Shown: positions 17,547 to 26,743 of the stretch, piece by piece
Numbering within the stretch: the first letter of the stretch is position 1
Layout: each line of letters begins with the position of its first letter
Source: Gimesia maris
Lineage (GTDB): Bacteria > Planctomycetota > Planctomycetia > Planctomycetales > Planctomycetaceae
Direction: 5' to 3'
Length of the DNA stretch: 64,000 nucleotides
Assembly: GCF_008298035.1 (NCBI RefSeq)
Contig: NZ_CP042910.1
Location: 6,882,001 to 6,946,000, forward strand
Translations under genes and position numbers: made by a program
The notes under the pieces: model-generated
Told to the model about the DNA's origin: nothing
The model's database searches: none
What the model saw: only the letters and a program-made list of their open reading frames with translations

Positions 17547-17563
17547 TAAAAACCGGGCACCGT

Positions 17564-17965
17564 CTAGTGATGACCATGGTGTCCATGATGACCACCACGA
17601 TGTCCGCCATGTCCACGGTATCCGCTGCGATAACCGCTTCGATATCCGCCATAGTAGCCGCCGCGTCCGTAATTATATCTGGACCCACCGCTGTAGATTC
17701 CGATCCCGAAGGAAGGACTACTGTAGTAGAATCCTCCAGAACCATAGGAGGGATAAGAATAACCGCGACTGTAACCGTAACCGCCGTATCCGCTCCCGTA
17801 TCCGTAGCCTGAATAGCAGCCATGGCCGGCGTTTGCCTGTTGGGTTGGCATGACTAACAGAGCCCCGCCCAGAACCAGCCCCATACAGACTGCCAACTTG
17901 AGACCTTTTCGCTTTTTGTTTGGAGTTGATCGAGCCTGGTCAACCGTATCTGATGTGTTTCGCAT
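17564..17965 (-). CDS. Secreted Gly/Tyr/His-rich protein
   Basis: 133 residues from ATG 17965, with AAGGAG 7 nt upstream; an earlier in-frame ATG lacks such a site. A basic N-region and hydrophobic stretch (LKLAVCMGLVLGGALLVM, cleaved after QANAG) export it. The mature part is almost only Gly, Tyr, Ser, Arg and His: SGYGYGSGYGGYGYSRGY, then RSGYRSGYRGHGG, ending in a HGHHGHH run that could bind metal. Low complexity, no fold recognised. A surface or matrix role is a guess. Confidence 0.75.
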   Translation of the reverse strand: MRNTSDTVDQARSTPNKKRKGLKLAVCMGLVLGGALLVMPTQQANAGHGCYSGYGYGSGYGGYGYSRGYSYPSYGSGGFYYSSPSFGIGIYSGGSRYNYGRGGYYGGYRSGYRSGYRGHGGHRGGHHGHHGHH

Positions 17966-18302
17966 TGTTTCGCTCCTTGGAAAAATGAACCATAAATGAG
18001 TGCAGCAGATATTTACTAAGCGTCCTCGCTGATTCTCTGTCACTCGAATGCAGTACGGTTGAGATTCCATCATTCATCATCTGTTTCTCCGTCTGCCGTA
18101 ACTAAAACAATCGCTATAAGCATGCCAGAATCGGTTCTTTGTACTTAAACAACTTAACCTCTTGATTTTAAAAGAGTTAACCGGCCAGCTGTTTTTTGTA
18201 CTCTTGGCAGGTCTTTGAAAACTGTCTCATATTCGCGCCAGTTGAAATCAATCTGACGTCAGTAAATCACAGGTTTCTGGCAGAATCTGCCGCTGGGAAA
18301 TC

Positions 18303-18362
18303 AAAAAAAAACAAGTCCCTCACTCAAATGGTCGGGCCGAACCATAAGAATAAGAGACTTGT
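18303..18362 (-). terminator. Terminator of the secreted Arg/Tyr protein gene
   Basis: Minus strand: ACAAGTC ... GACTTGT with an inner TGGT-TCGGCCCG-ACCA hairpin, followed by eight or nine Ts. About 90 nt past the stop at 18453. Confidence 0.8.
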
Positions 18363-18452
18363 GAAAAAATGCCTGCGTGAACCTGCTGAGAGGAACCGGC
18401 CCGACAAGATCAGCTAATACCTGATCGTGGCGGATCTATTAAAAAACATGGA

Positions 18453-18749
18453 TCAGAATCCATAGTAGAAACCAAACCCGGGTGTATAATATCCGCCCCG
18501 GTATCCGCTACCGCGATAATAGTAGTTGTTGTAACCCCGGTTGTATCTGCGGTTATAGTGTCGGTAGTTATTTCGGTATCTGTTGTAACTGTGTCTGTAA
18601 TTTCGCCGTGCGCGGTTATAATCACGCTCGAAATGGCGATAGTGATTTCGCGCCCGTTTCCAGGCAGGTGGTCTGGCTTCTGAAGTTTCAATGGCGCCTA
18701 TAAATAAGACACTACATGCCAGCGTGGCAATAGTCAGTGCACGTTTCAT
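18453..18749 (-). CDS. Secreted Arg/Tyr/Asn-rich protein
   Basis: 98 residues from ATG 18749, AAGGAG 8 nt upstream. Signal peptide MKRALTIATLACSVLFIGA, cleaved near SEARP. The mature part is a run of RNYRHSYNRYRNNYRHY-type units, strongly basic and aromatic, ending GGYYTPGFGFYYGF. Similar in style to its neighbour at 17564, though basic rather than Gly/His-rich. No known domain. It might bind acidic polymers at the surface (inference). Confidence 0.75.
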   Translation of the reverse strand: MKRALTIATLACSVLFIGAIETSEARPPAWKRARNHYRHFERDYNRARRNYRHSYNRYRNNYRHYNRRYNRGYNNYYYRGSGYRGGYYTPGFGFYYGF

Positions 18750-18976
18750 GGTCTTGTCTCCTTGATAAGAACCTGTTACCAGATTCATCCCCGATTGAAC
18801 CAATCCAGTAACTGACGATATTTCAATTTTCGTTTCTTACTTCAGATAAGATGCAACAGGTGTGCCAATCGTAGGGAATTTGAGTTTAAAGAACTTAAAC
18901 CGCATGAATCTGCAGAGTTTAGGGTATTAATTAGTTTGATCTGCAAATTGATGCAGACTGGATCTGTGGTAGAAAC

Positions 18977-19031
18977 GAAAAAAGTGTGGTCGAAAAGAGA
19001 ACAACAAAGTCGTTCAACGACCACACTTTTT
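18977..19031. terminator. Bidirectional terminator
   Basis: AAAGTGTGGTCG (18981-18992) and CGACCACACTTT form a perfect 12-bp stem with A and T runs on both sides. Serves the FAH-family gene ending at 19077 on the minus strand. The rest of 18750-19076 shows nothing. Confidence 0.85.
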
Positions 19032-19076
19032 AAATCTGAACATTCAGATCATCAGTATCTGTTTATTCGTTTGGCT

Positions 19077-20009
19077 CTAAGCAACCGGATTGGTTAATAC
19101 GCCTATCTGATCGATCTCTGCTTTCATGACATCACCATTTTTGAGGAACTTGTTTTTCGAGGCACCGACACCACTGGGAGTTCCTGTCGAAATCACGTCG
19201 CCGGGTTCGAGTTGTACAAAGCTGGAAATGAATTCGACGATTGCTGCCACCGGAAAGATCATCTCTGCAGTGGAAGCATCCTGTTCCACGTTCCCGTTGA
19301 CCGACAGTTTCATCTTCAGAGTTTGCGGGTCCGGAATATCATCCGCAGGTGTGACACAGGGGCCCATCGGACAGAACGTATCGTGCCATTTTCCATGCTG
19401 CCAGTCGAAGAAGGTATCTTTCTCACGCAAAGTTCGTCCGGGATTGGGCCGAAATTTTCGATCAGAGATATCATTAATGACGGTATAGCCGGCGACATAG
19501 TCCAGCGCTTCCGCTTCAGAGACTCCTTTGCAGGATTTACCGATCACGATTCCGAGTTCGAGTTCCCAGTCAATGTAATCCGGAGAGACTTCAGGAATTT
19601 TGACCGGCTGCCCTGGATGAGTGAGTGTTGTCGAAGGGGGTTTCATAAAAACATAAGGGAAGGTTTTCTGTCGTTCTTCGGCTTTGCCTCCTCCTTCTTC
19701 GATATGCTTGGAATAATTGCCGGCCAGCAGTAACAGCTTGGACGGTTCCGGAACAGGAACCAGCAACTGGACCTCATCGGTCTGGATCGAAAGCGGAAAC
19801 AGTTCTTCGTCCATGGACTGCTTGAGCTGGGTCTCGACGGCCAGAATCAATTCCCTTTGTGCGCCGCCAGGAAGAAACGGCAGCAGCCCCTCTGATTCAT
19901 CCAGAAGAACTCCCGCCAGTTCCGCGGCTGCACTAAAGGGGATTATGGTATCTTCCGAGTAGAAACCACAGGCAATTTGATTTTCAGATTGATAGCGACA
20001 AAGTCTCAT
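19077..20009 (-). CDS. Fumarylacetoacetate hydrolase family protein
   Basis: 310 residues from ATG 20009 (AGGAG about 10 nt upstream); an in-frame GTG 90 nt earlier is possible but adds a charged tail. The C-terminal FAH fold is clear: LLAGNYSKHIEE, YVFMKPPSTTLTHPGQP, then metal ligands in DYIDWELELGIVIGK, TVINDISDRKFR, and the end VQLEPGDVISTGTPSGVG. Family members cleave or decarboxylate beta-keto acids (acylpyruvases, hydroxyhepta-dienoate isomerases) with a divalent metal. The precise substrate is not clear and no pathway neighbours help. Confidence 0.9.
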   Translation of the reverse strand: MRLCRYQSENQIACGFYSEDTIIPFSAAAELAGVLLDESEGLLPFLPGGAQRELILAVETQLKQSMDEELFPLSIQTDEVQLLVPVPEPSKLLLLAGNYSKHIEEGGGKAEERQKTFPYVFMKPPSTTLTHPGQPVKIPEVSPDYIDWELELGIVIGKSCKGVSEAEALDYVAGYTVINDISDRKFRPNPGRTLREKDTFFDWQHGKWHDTFCPMGPCVTPADDIPDPQTLKMKLSVNGNVEQDASTAEMIFPVAAIVEFISSFVQLEPGDVISTGTPSGVGASKNKFLKNGDVMKAEIDQIGVLTNPVA

Positions 20010-20150
20010 ACTGTCAGGGCTCCTGTCTGGTGAGATCAAGTGGGAGGCATCTTCCGGTTCCGCGAATTTCGCTTCGCCTGATGTCATCTGGTTAGGCACG
20101 CGTCTCCTATCCTACCGGAAAGCAGGTGACAGACCAATTCTCAGCAGCAG

Positions 20151-22379
20151 TTATGAGAGCTGCTTTTGGAATCTCTTTAAACTGAAGCCGATAATCGCAA
20201 TGCAGCAAAGACTGAGCCCCAATACATAAGGCAGCAGGTCCGTCAGATTCGCCCCCCGCAATACGATTCCCCTGAGAATCTCGAGGAAGTAAGTCACTGG
20301 GATAATAAAAGTCACCAGGTAAATGGGAAGCGGCATCTGGGAGCGGGGGAACATGAATCCTGAGAGCAGAACAGAAGGAAGCATAATCAGAAAGGCAAAC
20401 TGAATGGCCTGCAGTTGCGTCCGGGCAATTGTGGAGACCAGCATGCCCAGACCCAGGCCGCAGACCAGGAATAACAACGACAACAGCAGTAATTCCCAGA
20501 GATTACCGTGAATTGGGACACCAAAGAAATAGACCATCAGCGTGAGGACGATCAACGTTTCGACGAAACCGATCAATGCATAAGGCGCCAGCTTTCCCAA
20601 TAACAGACCGGATTTACTGACGGGAGTGACAAACAGTTGCTCGAGTGTTCCCAGTTCCCGCTCCCGGACAATTGCGAACGAAGTCAGGAATAGAGTCACC
20701 AGTTGTAAAATAATTCCCACCAGGCCGGGAACAAAGAAATACGAGCTGTCCAGATCCGGGTTATAAAGCAATCGCGGCCTGATTTCGACAGGCAGCGCCG
20801 GCTGGCCGTCAGCATCGCGGGCAGGAACGACGTTCAGATTTTCTGCAAAGCTCCTGGTCATGCTTGTGGAGAGATTGAATCCCAGCAGATTGGAGGCGTT
20901 CAGGGCCGTCGTCGCCACCTGGGAATCGCTGCCATCAATCAGCACCTGTACCGAGACCTGCTCCCCTTTTAACAGACGGTCAGAGTAATCGGGGGGAATC
21001 GTCACACCCACCTTGGCGCGTCCCGATTCGAATGCGTTGCGAAAATCTTCATGGTTATATACATGTTCGACAATCCGAAACGTGCGCGTATTGGCAAAGC
21101 CATCCTGCAGTTCGCGGGAACTCGCGCGGCCATCCAGATTAAAAATGACCGTCGGAATATTCTCAATCTCGGTATCAATGGCAAATCCAAAAATGAGAGT
21201 CTGCAGAACGGGCACGGCGAATACAAACAGCAACGTCGATGGTTCGCGGCGGACATGAGAAAATTCCTTGACGAGAATCGCCCAGAACCCGGCCAGGATC
21301 CCCGGAGTCACCTGCTCTGCTGCAGGCCGCTTCACAGATTGTGTCTGTGCTGGCAGAGCTACCTGCTCCCGGTGATCCAGTGGTTCCCCCTCCGAGCGTT
21401 GCTGACTCGCTGTCACAGTGGTGGGAACAGCGGCACCCTGGTGATTCAGTTCTTCTGCCCGGCTCAAGGTAACAAACACATCTTCCAGTGAAGGCGTGAT
21501 GTGCCTGACCTGCACGGTCCCGAATTCGTGGGGCACCTGTCTGGTAAAATCATTTTCAGACAGACTCTGATCTGCGAGCACATGAATCGTCTGACCGAAC
21601 AGAGTCGCATCCCTCACCCCGGGCATCTCACGAAAAGTAGTCAGCAGTGTGGCAGGATTCGCTGTTTCAATTTCCCAGCGGGCTGTTCCTTCCGGGGTAA
21701 CCGTTGGTAATTGTTTGAGCTCATTCGGTTTGCCGCAGACGATCAGATGCGAGTTATAGATATACCCCACATCGCTGCAGCGTTCTGCTTCATCCATATA
21801 GTGAGTGGTGACAAACAGGGTCACCCCCTGCCCGGCCAGTTGAAACAGCAGATCCCAGAGATCGCGACGGGCCACCGGGTCGATCCCTGCCGTCGGTTCA
21901 TCCAGAAACACGACCTGTGGTTCGTGAATGAGTGCACACCCCAGAGCCAGACGCTGCTTCCAGCCTCCCGACAGATTCCCGGCCAGCTGATCCAGTCGAT
22001 CCTGCAGTGATGTGAGTTCGATGATTTCCTGAAAGCGCTGCTCCAGTTTTTCAGGACTGAGCCCGTAGATGCGCCCATAAAATTCAATATTTTCCCGTAC
22101 GCTCAGGTCCGCATACAGACTGAAACTCTGTGACATATAGCCAATATGCCGCTTGATCATTTCTGCGTCATCAACAATATCATATCCCAGAACCTGTGCA
22201 GATCCTCCCGTTGGTTCAAGTACGCCACACAACATACGGATAATCGTCGATTTCCCGCTGCCGTTGGGGCCCAGCAAGCCGAAGATGGCACCGCGCTGAA
22301 CTGTAAAGCTGACCTGATCAACGGCTTTTAAAGAACCGAACTCTCGCGACAGCTGATCGACCTTAATGACTGTTGTCAT
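20151..22379 (-). CDS. ABC exporter, fused ATP-binding and ABC-2 permease protein
   Basis: 742 residues. N-terminal ATPase domain: Walker A GPNGSGKST near 37-45, signature LSGGWKQRLALG, Walker B VVFLDEPTAGIDP and TTHYMDEAERC. After a Gln/Glu-rich linker comes an ABC-2 permease (ILVKEFSHVRREPSTLLFVFAVPVLQTLIFGFAID, then four or five helices with GTLEQLFVTPVSKSGLLLGKL). Usually these are two proteins (YbhF and YbhS/R, DrrA/B type); here they are one chain. Starts 5 nt after the HlyD gene. Together they form a tripartite-style efflux or secretion system; an outer membrane partner is not in view. Confidence 0.92.
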   Translation of the reverse strand: MTTVIKVDQLSREFGSLKAVDQVSFTVQRGAIFGLLGPNGSGKSTIIRMLCGVLEPTGGSAQVLGYDIVDDAEMIKRHIGYMSQSFSLYADLSVRENIEFYGRIYGLSPEKLEQRFQEIIELTSLQDRLDQLAGNLSGGWKQRLALGCALIHEPQVVFLDEPTAGIDPVARRDLWDLLFQLAGQGVTLFVTTHYMDEAERCSDVGYIYNSHLIVCGKPNELKQLPTVTPEGTARWEIETANPATLLTTFREMPGVRDATLFGQTIHVLADQSLSENDFTRQVPHEFGTVQVRHITPSLEDVFVTLSRAEELNHQGAAVPTTVTASQQRSEGEPLDHREQVALPAQTQSVKRPAAEQVTPGILAGFWAILVKEFSHVRREPSTLLFVFAVPVLQTLIFGFAIDTEIENIPTVIFNLDGRASSRELQDGFANTRTFRIVEHVYNHEDFRNAFESGRAKVGVTIPPDYSDRLLKGEQVSVQVLIDGSDSQVATTALNASNLLGFNLSTSMTRSFAENLNVVPARDADGQPALPVEIRPRLLYNPDLDSSYFFVPGLVGIILQLVTLFLTSFAIVRERELGTLEQLFVTPVSKSGLLLGKLAPYALIGFVETLIVLTLMVYFFGVPIHGNLWELLLLSLLFLVCGLGLGMLVSTIARTQLQAIQFAFLIMLPSVLLSGFMFPRSQMPLPIYLVTFIIPVTYFLEILRGIVLRGANLTDLLPYVLGLSLCCIAIIGFSLKRFQKQLS

Positions 22380-22384
22380 GATAA

Positions 22385-23509
22385 TTAATCCTTCCCATGC
22401 AGCCAGACATCGGCGGCCATACCGGGACGGAGCAGTTTGTCTTTATCTGTGATACGGACTTTGATGCGGAAGACCTGCTTGGAACGTTCTTCGGGAGTCT
22501 GCACATTGCGGGGCACAAACTCCGCCTGGCGGGAAACAAAACTGACGCGACCTTTGAAGGTTTTATCGGGATAGCTGTCGATCGTGACTTCGACTTCCTG
22601 GTCGACTTGAATATCCAGATGATTTTCCGGCACGTAACAGCGAACCCACAGTGCATTCCAGTCCAGAATCGAAACCACGGGAACATTGCTGCCCACCAGG
22701 TCACCGGGTTGCAGGGTGACCGCTTCAATGGTTCCATCCAGCGGAGCAACAATTTTCAGTTCTTTGATCTGATCTTCTATCGTCTGCAGAAAGGCTTCCG
22801 CTTTTCTGACACTGGCGGCCGCCTGTTCAATGTCTTCCTTGCGACTTCCGTTTCTCAACAACTGCAATGCTGCTTCCGCCTGCTTTAACTGTGCCCGGGC
22901 TTCATCGATCTCTTCCTTTCTGGTCCCCTCTTTCAGTAGATCCAGAGATTTTTGTTTGACCTCTTTTCTTGATGCAGCGACCTGCAATTCCGTATTGGCG
23001 GTATCCAGTTCATCGGTTGAAGCCGATTTCTGGCCAAAGAGTGTTTCCACCCGCATCTGCTTGGCTTTTGCCAGGCGATATTCCGCATCTGCCAGATGAA
23101 GTTCTGCGACAGCCGAGTCAATTTCCTGCTGTCGGGGTCCATTGATCAACAGTGTCAGACGCGCCTTGAGCTGATCGACTTTCGCAGCAGCTTCGTCAAT
23201 TTCTTCCGTTCGGAAGCCGGCCACCAGTTCTGCATGCTGCGCTTTGACTTCAGCCAGTCCGGCGATTGCCTCGGCTCGTCGTTCGAGTAAATCATAAGGT
23301 TCGAGTTCGATCAGCAGATCGCCTTGGGAGACGGACTGCCCTTCTTCAATCAGCACCTGTTTCACACGTCCGCCGACGCGCGACCCGGGTCTGATATCAT
23401 CGGCTTCGATAAAGCCGGAAACCCGTAGTGGGACATGACGATTCTGGCTGAACACCAGTGACACAATCAGCACCACACCGACAACTAACAATCCTGCTAT
23501 TTTCTTCAA
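22385..23509 (-). CDS. HlyD family periplasmic adaptor
   Basis: 374 residues, starting at a TTG (23509) with GAGGT 7 nt upstream; no ATG is available near it. Membrane anchor KIAGLLVVGVVLIVSLVF, split biotinyl-lipoyl motif (SGFIEADDIRPGSRVGGRV and VAPLDGTIEAVTLQPGDLV), between them a long coiled coil with repeated (R)KEEIDEARAQLKQAE units as in the YbhG branch. It bridges the inner membrane exporter encoded next to an outer membrane channel. Closely spaced with that gene, so one operon. Confidence 0.93.
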   Translation of the reverse strand: MKKIAGLLVVGVVLIVSLVFSQNRHVPLRVSGFIEADDIRPGSRVGGRVKQVLIEEGQSVSQGDLLIELEPYDLLERRAEAIAGLAEVKAQHAELVAGFRTEEIDEAAAKVDQLKARLTLLINGPRQQEIDSAVAELHLADAEYRLAKAKQMRVETLFGQKSASTDELDTANTELQVAASRKEVKQKSLDLLKEGTRKEEIDEARAQLKQAEAALQLLRNGSRKEDIEQAAASVRKAEAFLQTIEDQIKELKIVAPLDGTIEAVTLQPGDLVGSNVPVVSILDWNALWVRCYVPENHLDIQVDQEVEVTIDSYPDKTFKGRVSFVSRQAEFVPRNVQTPEERSKQVFRIKVRITDKDKLLRPGMAADVWLHGKD

Positions 23510-24065
23510 GTGGGTTACCTCATGTTACTCAAGCAAATTCTCTCAGGATACATAAACACATTTGGATATTCCCGTTGGCACGTGATCAGAGTGCATCTTA
23601 CTCGAAACTGCGGGTCGACAGTAGCAATCACCCCTGCTCGTCAGGCAAGCTGCTGGAAAAGAGGCCTGGAATCGCAGTACGTTAAGTGCCCCGCCAAACT
23701 GTCACCACTCAACGACTGTTCTCAGATTCAGGGTGTTCCCGTTATCTGCTGAATCAGATTGCACAAGAATCGGGCATCTTCTCAGCCTGTCTGCGGGAGT
23801 TTGATGATTCAAAAAATAATATACCGTGAATAAGGGTTAGTTCGAATAGCTTTATCTTGTTAATGCGTCACAAGATAAGCGCATTTTATCAGGCGTCACG
23901 AATTCCGCAGAACCGGTTTGGCACATGATTCGCTTTTCAGTAATTCACAATAATCATCAAACAGAAACATTCTCTTAAACAAGTGCCCTTATAACTCCGG
24001 GCGTTCAAAGAAATGTGCTCGAAACTGTTTGATGAGCATATTGCCCACCTTTTTTAAAAGGAGAG
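23510..24065. other. Divergent intergenic region with a 9-bp stem-loop
   Basis: About 555 nt between the HlyD gene and the prepilin-like gene. TTATCTTGT (23852-23860) and ACAAGATAA (23870-23878) form a perfect stem with a 9-nt loop, without a T run. No gene recognised. Confidence 0.5.
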
Positions 24066-24662
24066 ATGGTGTCCCACTTACCATCTAGAAGAAGAGGAAT
24101 GAGAAGAGGATTTACACTAATCGAATTAATGGTGGCGATTGCAACAATTGCCGTTCTGATTGCACTACTCTTACCAGAGATCCAGAAGGCCAAAGATGCC
24201 TCACTGAAATCAAGCCAGAAAGATGGCCCCTACTGGGTTTACCGTGAATACGAATACGCGGGTGGCCCTGTGATTTCCGAAATTTCCGGAACATATAAGC
24301 ATTCGCTTCAGGAAATTCTGGACATGTATGCGATCAATCTGAAAAAACAGCAGAAACAGAATGAGCTGGAACTGGAGCAGATTGCTCAACTGGAACAGAT
24401 GACAGACGAAGATGCCGTCGCCATCGCCCTGAAACCTGTTGAACCCAAAACACAACGGGTCCCCAGTTGGCACAAACGCCATACCGATCTGGGGGCTCAG
24501 GAGATCTCCAGAAAAGAGAAAATTGCGAAAACCAAACGGGCTTTGAAGAACTTTAAATTTGATCTGAGCCAGAATACAGCTTCCCTGGTCGCACGACGAA
24601 ACCTGGTAGAAGCGATCGAAGAGTTAAAGCACGATTTAAAACAACTGGAATCGCAAGACTGA
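24066..24662 (+). CDS. Prepilin-type protein without DUF1559 domain
   Basis: 198 residues. The leader [32 protein letters not shown] is a class III prepilin signal. The rest is not DUF1559: a polar region, then a Gln/Glu-rich coiled coil ([22 protein letters not shown]) and a second helical part. AAGGAG lies only 2 nt before the first ATG, so the GTG three nt later may be the real start. It is probably a pseudopilin that joins a pilus or type II secretion-like fibre. No assembly genes are nearby. Confidence 0.7.
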   Translation: MVSHLPSRRRGMRRGFTLIELMVAIATIAVLIALLLPEIQKAKDASLKSSQKDGPYWVYREYEYAGGPVISEISGTYKHSLQEILDMYAINLKKQQKQNELELEQIAQLEQMTDEDAVAIALKPVEPKTQRVPSWHKRHTDLGAQEISRKEKIAKTKRALKNFKFDLSQNTASLVARRNLVEAIEELKHDLKQLESQD

Positions 24663-24707
24663 TCCGGGCTTTGCCCCCGCTGACTACATTTAAAATGACT
24701 CTCCAGC

Positions 24708-24754
24708 AAAACAGGTGGAGCTTGATACGGTTATCAGGTTTCACCTGTTTTTTT
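24708..24754 (+). terminator. Terminator of the prepilin-like gene
   Basis: AAACAGGTG ... CACCTGTTT with a 24-nt interior and a T run, 46 nt past the stop. Confidence 0.85.
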
Positions 24755-24892
24755 CTTTCCCCGTGTTCCAATTTCATACTTTTCCAACTGTTTTTGTAGA
24801 TATTTCAAACTTTTAAAAAGCGATCGTTTTTGGTGATGTTGCTCTTGGCAGAAAAAAGAAGACGCATTATAAATCCGCCTCTGTCGACTTCT

Positions 24893-24929
24893 GAATGAGT
24901 AAAACTCTCTCACTTCACATTACTCATTC
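24893..24929. repeat. 10-bp inverted repeat upstream of the OmpA gene
   Basis: GAATGAGTAA and TTACTCATTC with a 17-nt interior, about 225 nt upstream of the OmpA lipoprotein start. No T run. Could be an operator. The rest of 24755-25152 is bare. Confidence 0.5.
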
Positions 24930-25152
24930 TCAGGCACGACAGGATATGCAGTCGCATATCATATCTCAAAAAACCTACCATCCCATTCAAAACCGATTTT
25001 TATGCCATTCATCTTTCCTTGAATCAGCGTGGCTTTTCAAGGGTGTGTGAATTTTCAGGAATTGACTGATGCCTTCGCAGCAGTTCAGCTCTCTGAAATC
25101 GCGCTCCCGGAAAACGTGATTCTATTCAGAGATCGATAAAGGAGCACTCAAG

Positions 25153-25989
25153 ATGCCCATCCTTGTACGGGTATGCCTGCTTACCGCAGTTAGTTTGTTT
25201 ACGATTTCACAGTCAGCCTGTCAGCGTGGACCGAACGCCCAGTTGCGTCAGAGTATGTACCGCTCTCAGCAACTCTATGACCAGAATTCGGAACTTGCCA
25301 TGCAGCGTGATCAGTTCCAGCAGTCTGCCAACGCTCTGCAGCACGAGCGGGATCAGTTGGCGATGCGGGCCCAGTCGCTGGAATCCAATCTGAATATCGC
25401 CAATAAACGGCTCGACAACCTGAATGCAGAACGTTCCGAAATGCAGCAGCGGTATGTCAGCCTGATGAAAAAAGCCAAAGGACAACCCAGCCCCCTGGAT
25501 GGCGAAGCCACGCGACGTTTTCAGGAACTGGCTGACAAGTACCCCGATTTCGAATTCGATCCGATTACGGGCGTCAGTAAATTTCACTCTGACATCCTGT
25601 TCTCTTCAGGCAGTGATAACCTGAAGCCAGCAGCTCAGGAAATTTTGAACCAGTTTGCTGCCATTATGAATGATGGAAATGCCAAGCGATTGAATGTCCT
25701 GGTTGTTGGACACACAGACGATAAACCGATTTCGAAAGCCAGCACTCAGCGTCAGCACCGCACCAACTGGCACCTGTCGACCAACCGGGCCAACTCGGTC
25801 GTGCTCACGCTCTCCAAATTCGGTGTGAAGCAGGAACGAATGGGAGCCGCCGGCTACAGTATGTTCCAGCCAGTTGTACCCAACCAGAACGATTCGGCAC
25901 GACAGAAGAACCGTCGCGTAGAAATCTTTGTGCTCGCTCCTGATGCCGTGGTCGCCGGCTGGGATCCAAATCCCACGCTGTTAAATTAA
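25153..25989 (+). CDS. OmpA family lipoprotein
   Basis: 278 residues, AAAGGAG 8 nt before the ATG. Signal peptide with Cys at residue 23 (QSAC, an imperfect lipobox). A coiled coil follows (YDQNSELAMQRDQFQQSANAL ... NKRLDNLNAERSEMQQRY). The C-terminal OmpA/MotB peptidoglycan-binding domain begins near DILFSSGSDNLKPAAQEIL and contains VLVVGHTDD and LSTNRANSVV ... NRRVEIFV. It probably ties the outer membrane to the wall, which matters since planctomycete peptidoglycan was long thought absent. Followed by its own terminator. Confidence 0.88.
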   Translation: MPILVRVCLLTAVSLFTISQSACQRGPNAQLRQSMYRSQQLYDQNSELAMQRDQFQQSANALQHERDQLAMRAQSLESNLNIANKRLDNLNAERSEMQQRYVSLMKKAKGQPSPLDGEATRRFQELADKYPDFEFDPITGVSKFHSDILFSSGSDNLKPAAQEILNQFAAIMNDGNAKRLNVLVVGHTDDKPISKASTQRQHRTNWHLSTNRANSVVLTLSKFGVKQERMGAAGYSMFQPVVPNQNDSARQKNRRVEIFVLAPDAVVAGWDPNPTLLN

Positions 25990-26011
25990 ACAATACATCA
26001 GCCAGTAATTT

Positions 26012-26049
26012 AAAAAACGGACTCGTTTCACCGAGTCTGTTTTTTTTTT
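26012..26049 (+). terminator. Terminator of the OmpA gene
   Basis: ACGGACTCG-TTTCAC-CGAGTCTGT followed by about ten Ts. Stem with flanking A run could also serve the convergent gene. Confidence 0.9.
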
Positions 26050-26086
26050 CGTTGATGCGTTCCGAACCACCATTGCGTGGAATTGA

Positions 26087-26710
26087 TCAAATCCCGAAAT
26101 AGGTTTTGATGCCGCTCAGAACGCTGTCGACGGCAACCGAAGCCAGAATCAGTCCTCCAATCCGGCTGACGACACTCGCTCCTGCATCTCCGATCAGTTT
26201 CTGAATTCGCCCCGCCAGCAACAGGAACCCGAGAGTGATGAGGAGGACCGTCATCATTGTCAGTGTGGAGATCAACTGTTGTCCGATGTGAAAACGATGG
26301 TTATCAGTAATCAGTACGACAGCCATCATCGCGCCGGGAGAAGCGATCGAAGGAATTGCCAGAGGAAAAACGGCTTTATTCTGGTGTGCATTGATGTGTG
26401 TGGATTCTTCAATCTCCGTCTCCGGTTTGCTGTCACCAAAAATCATAGTTAAAGCAAACAGAAACAGAACGAGTCCCCCCGCAATCTGAAACGCGGCAAG
26501 GGGAATCTCAAGCAGATCCAGCATTATCTGTCCACCAACGATGAACAGCAGCAGGACCAGACCAGCCGTGATGATCGCCTGGTACGCGATTTTCCGCTGC
26601 ACCATTCTGCTAGTGCCCGCGGTAACCGCGATGAATACCGGAATCGAACCAATCGGATCGATGACGGCCCAGAGATACACAAAATCTCTGAAAATATCGT
26701 CCCACTCCAT
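26087..26710 (-). CDS. MarC family membrane protein
   Basis: 207 residues with six hydrophobic segments, the usual length and topology. Conserved family blocks: VIDPIGSIPVFIAVTAGTS near the start, AFQIAGGLVLFLFALTMI, FPLAIPSIASPGAMMAVVL and RIGGLILASVAVDSVLSGIK at the end. Despite the name, MarC is not a proven antibiotic-resistance factor and its transport substrate is unknown. It lies 33 nt downstream of the sulfatase gene on the same strand. Confidence 0.92.
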   Translation of the reverse strand: MEWDDIFRDFVYLWAVIDPIGSIPVFIAVTAGTSRMVQRKIAYQAIITAGLVLLLFIVGGQIMLDLLEIPLAAFQIAGGLVLFLFALTMIFGDSKPETEIEESTHINAHQNKAVFPLAIPSIASPGAMMAVVLITDNHRFHIGQQLISTLTMMTVLLITLGFLLLAGRIQKLIGDAGASVVSRIGGLILASVAVDSVLSGIKTYFGI

Positions 26711-26743
26711 GCTGTATCTCGTCTTTCCTTTGAAACTGGATTC

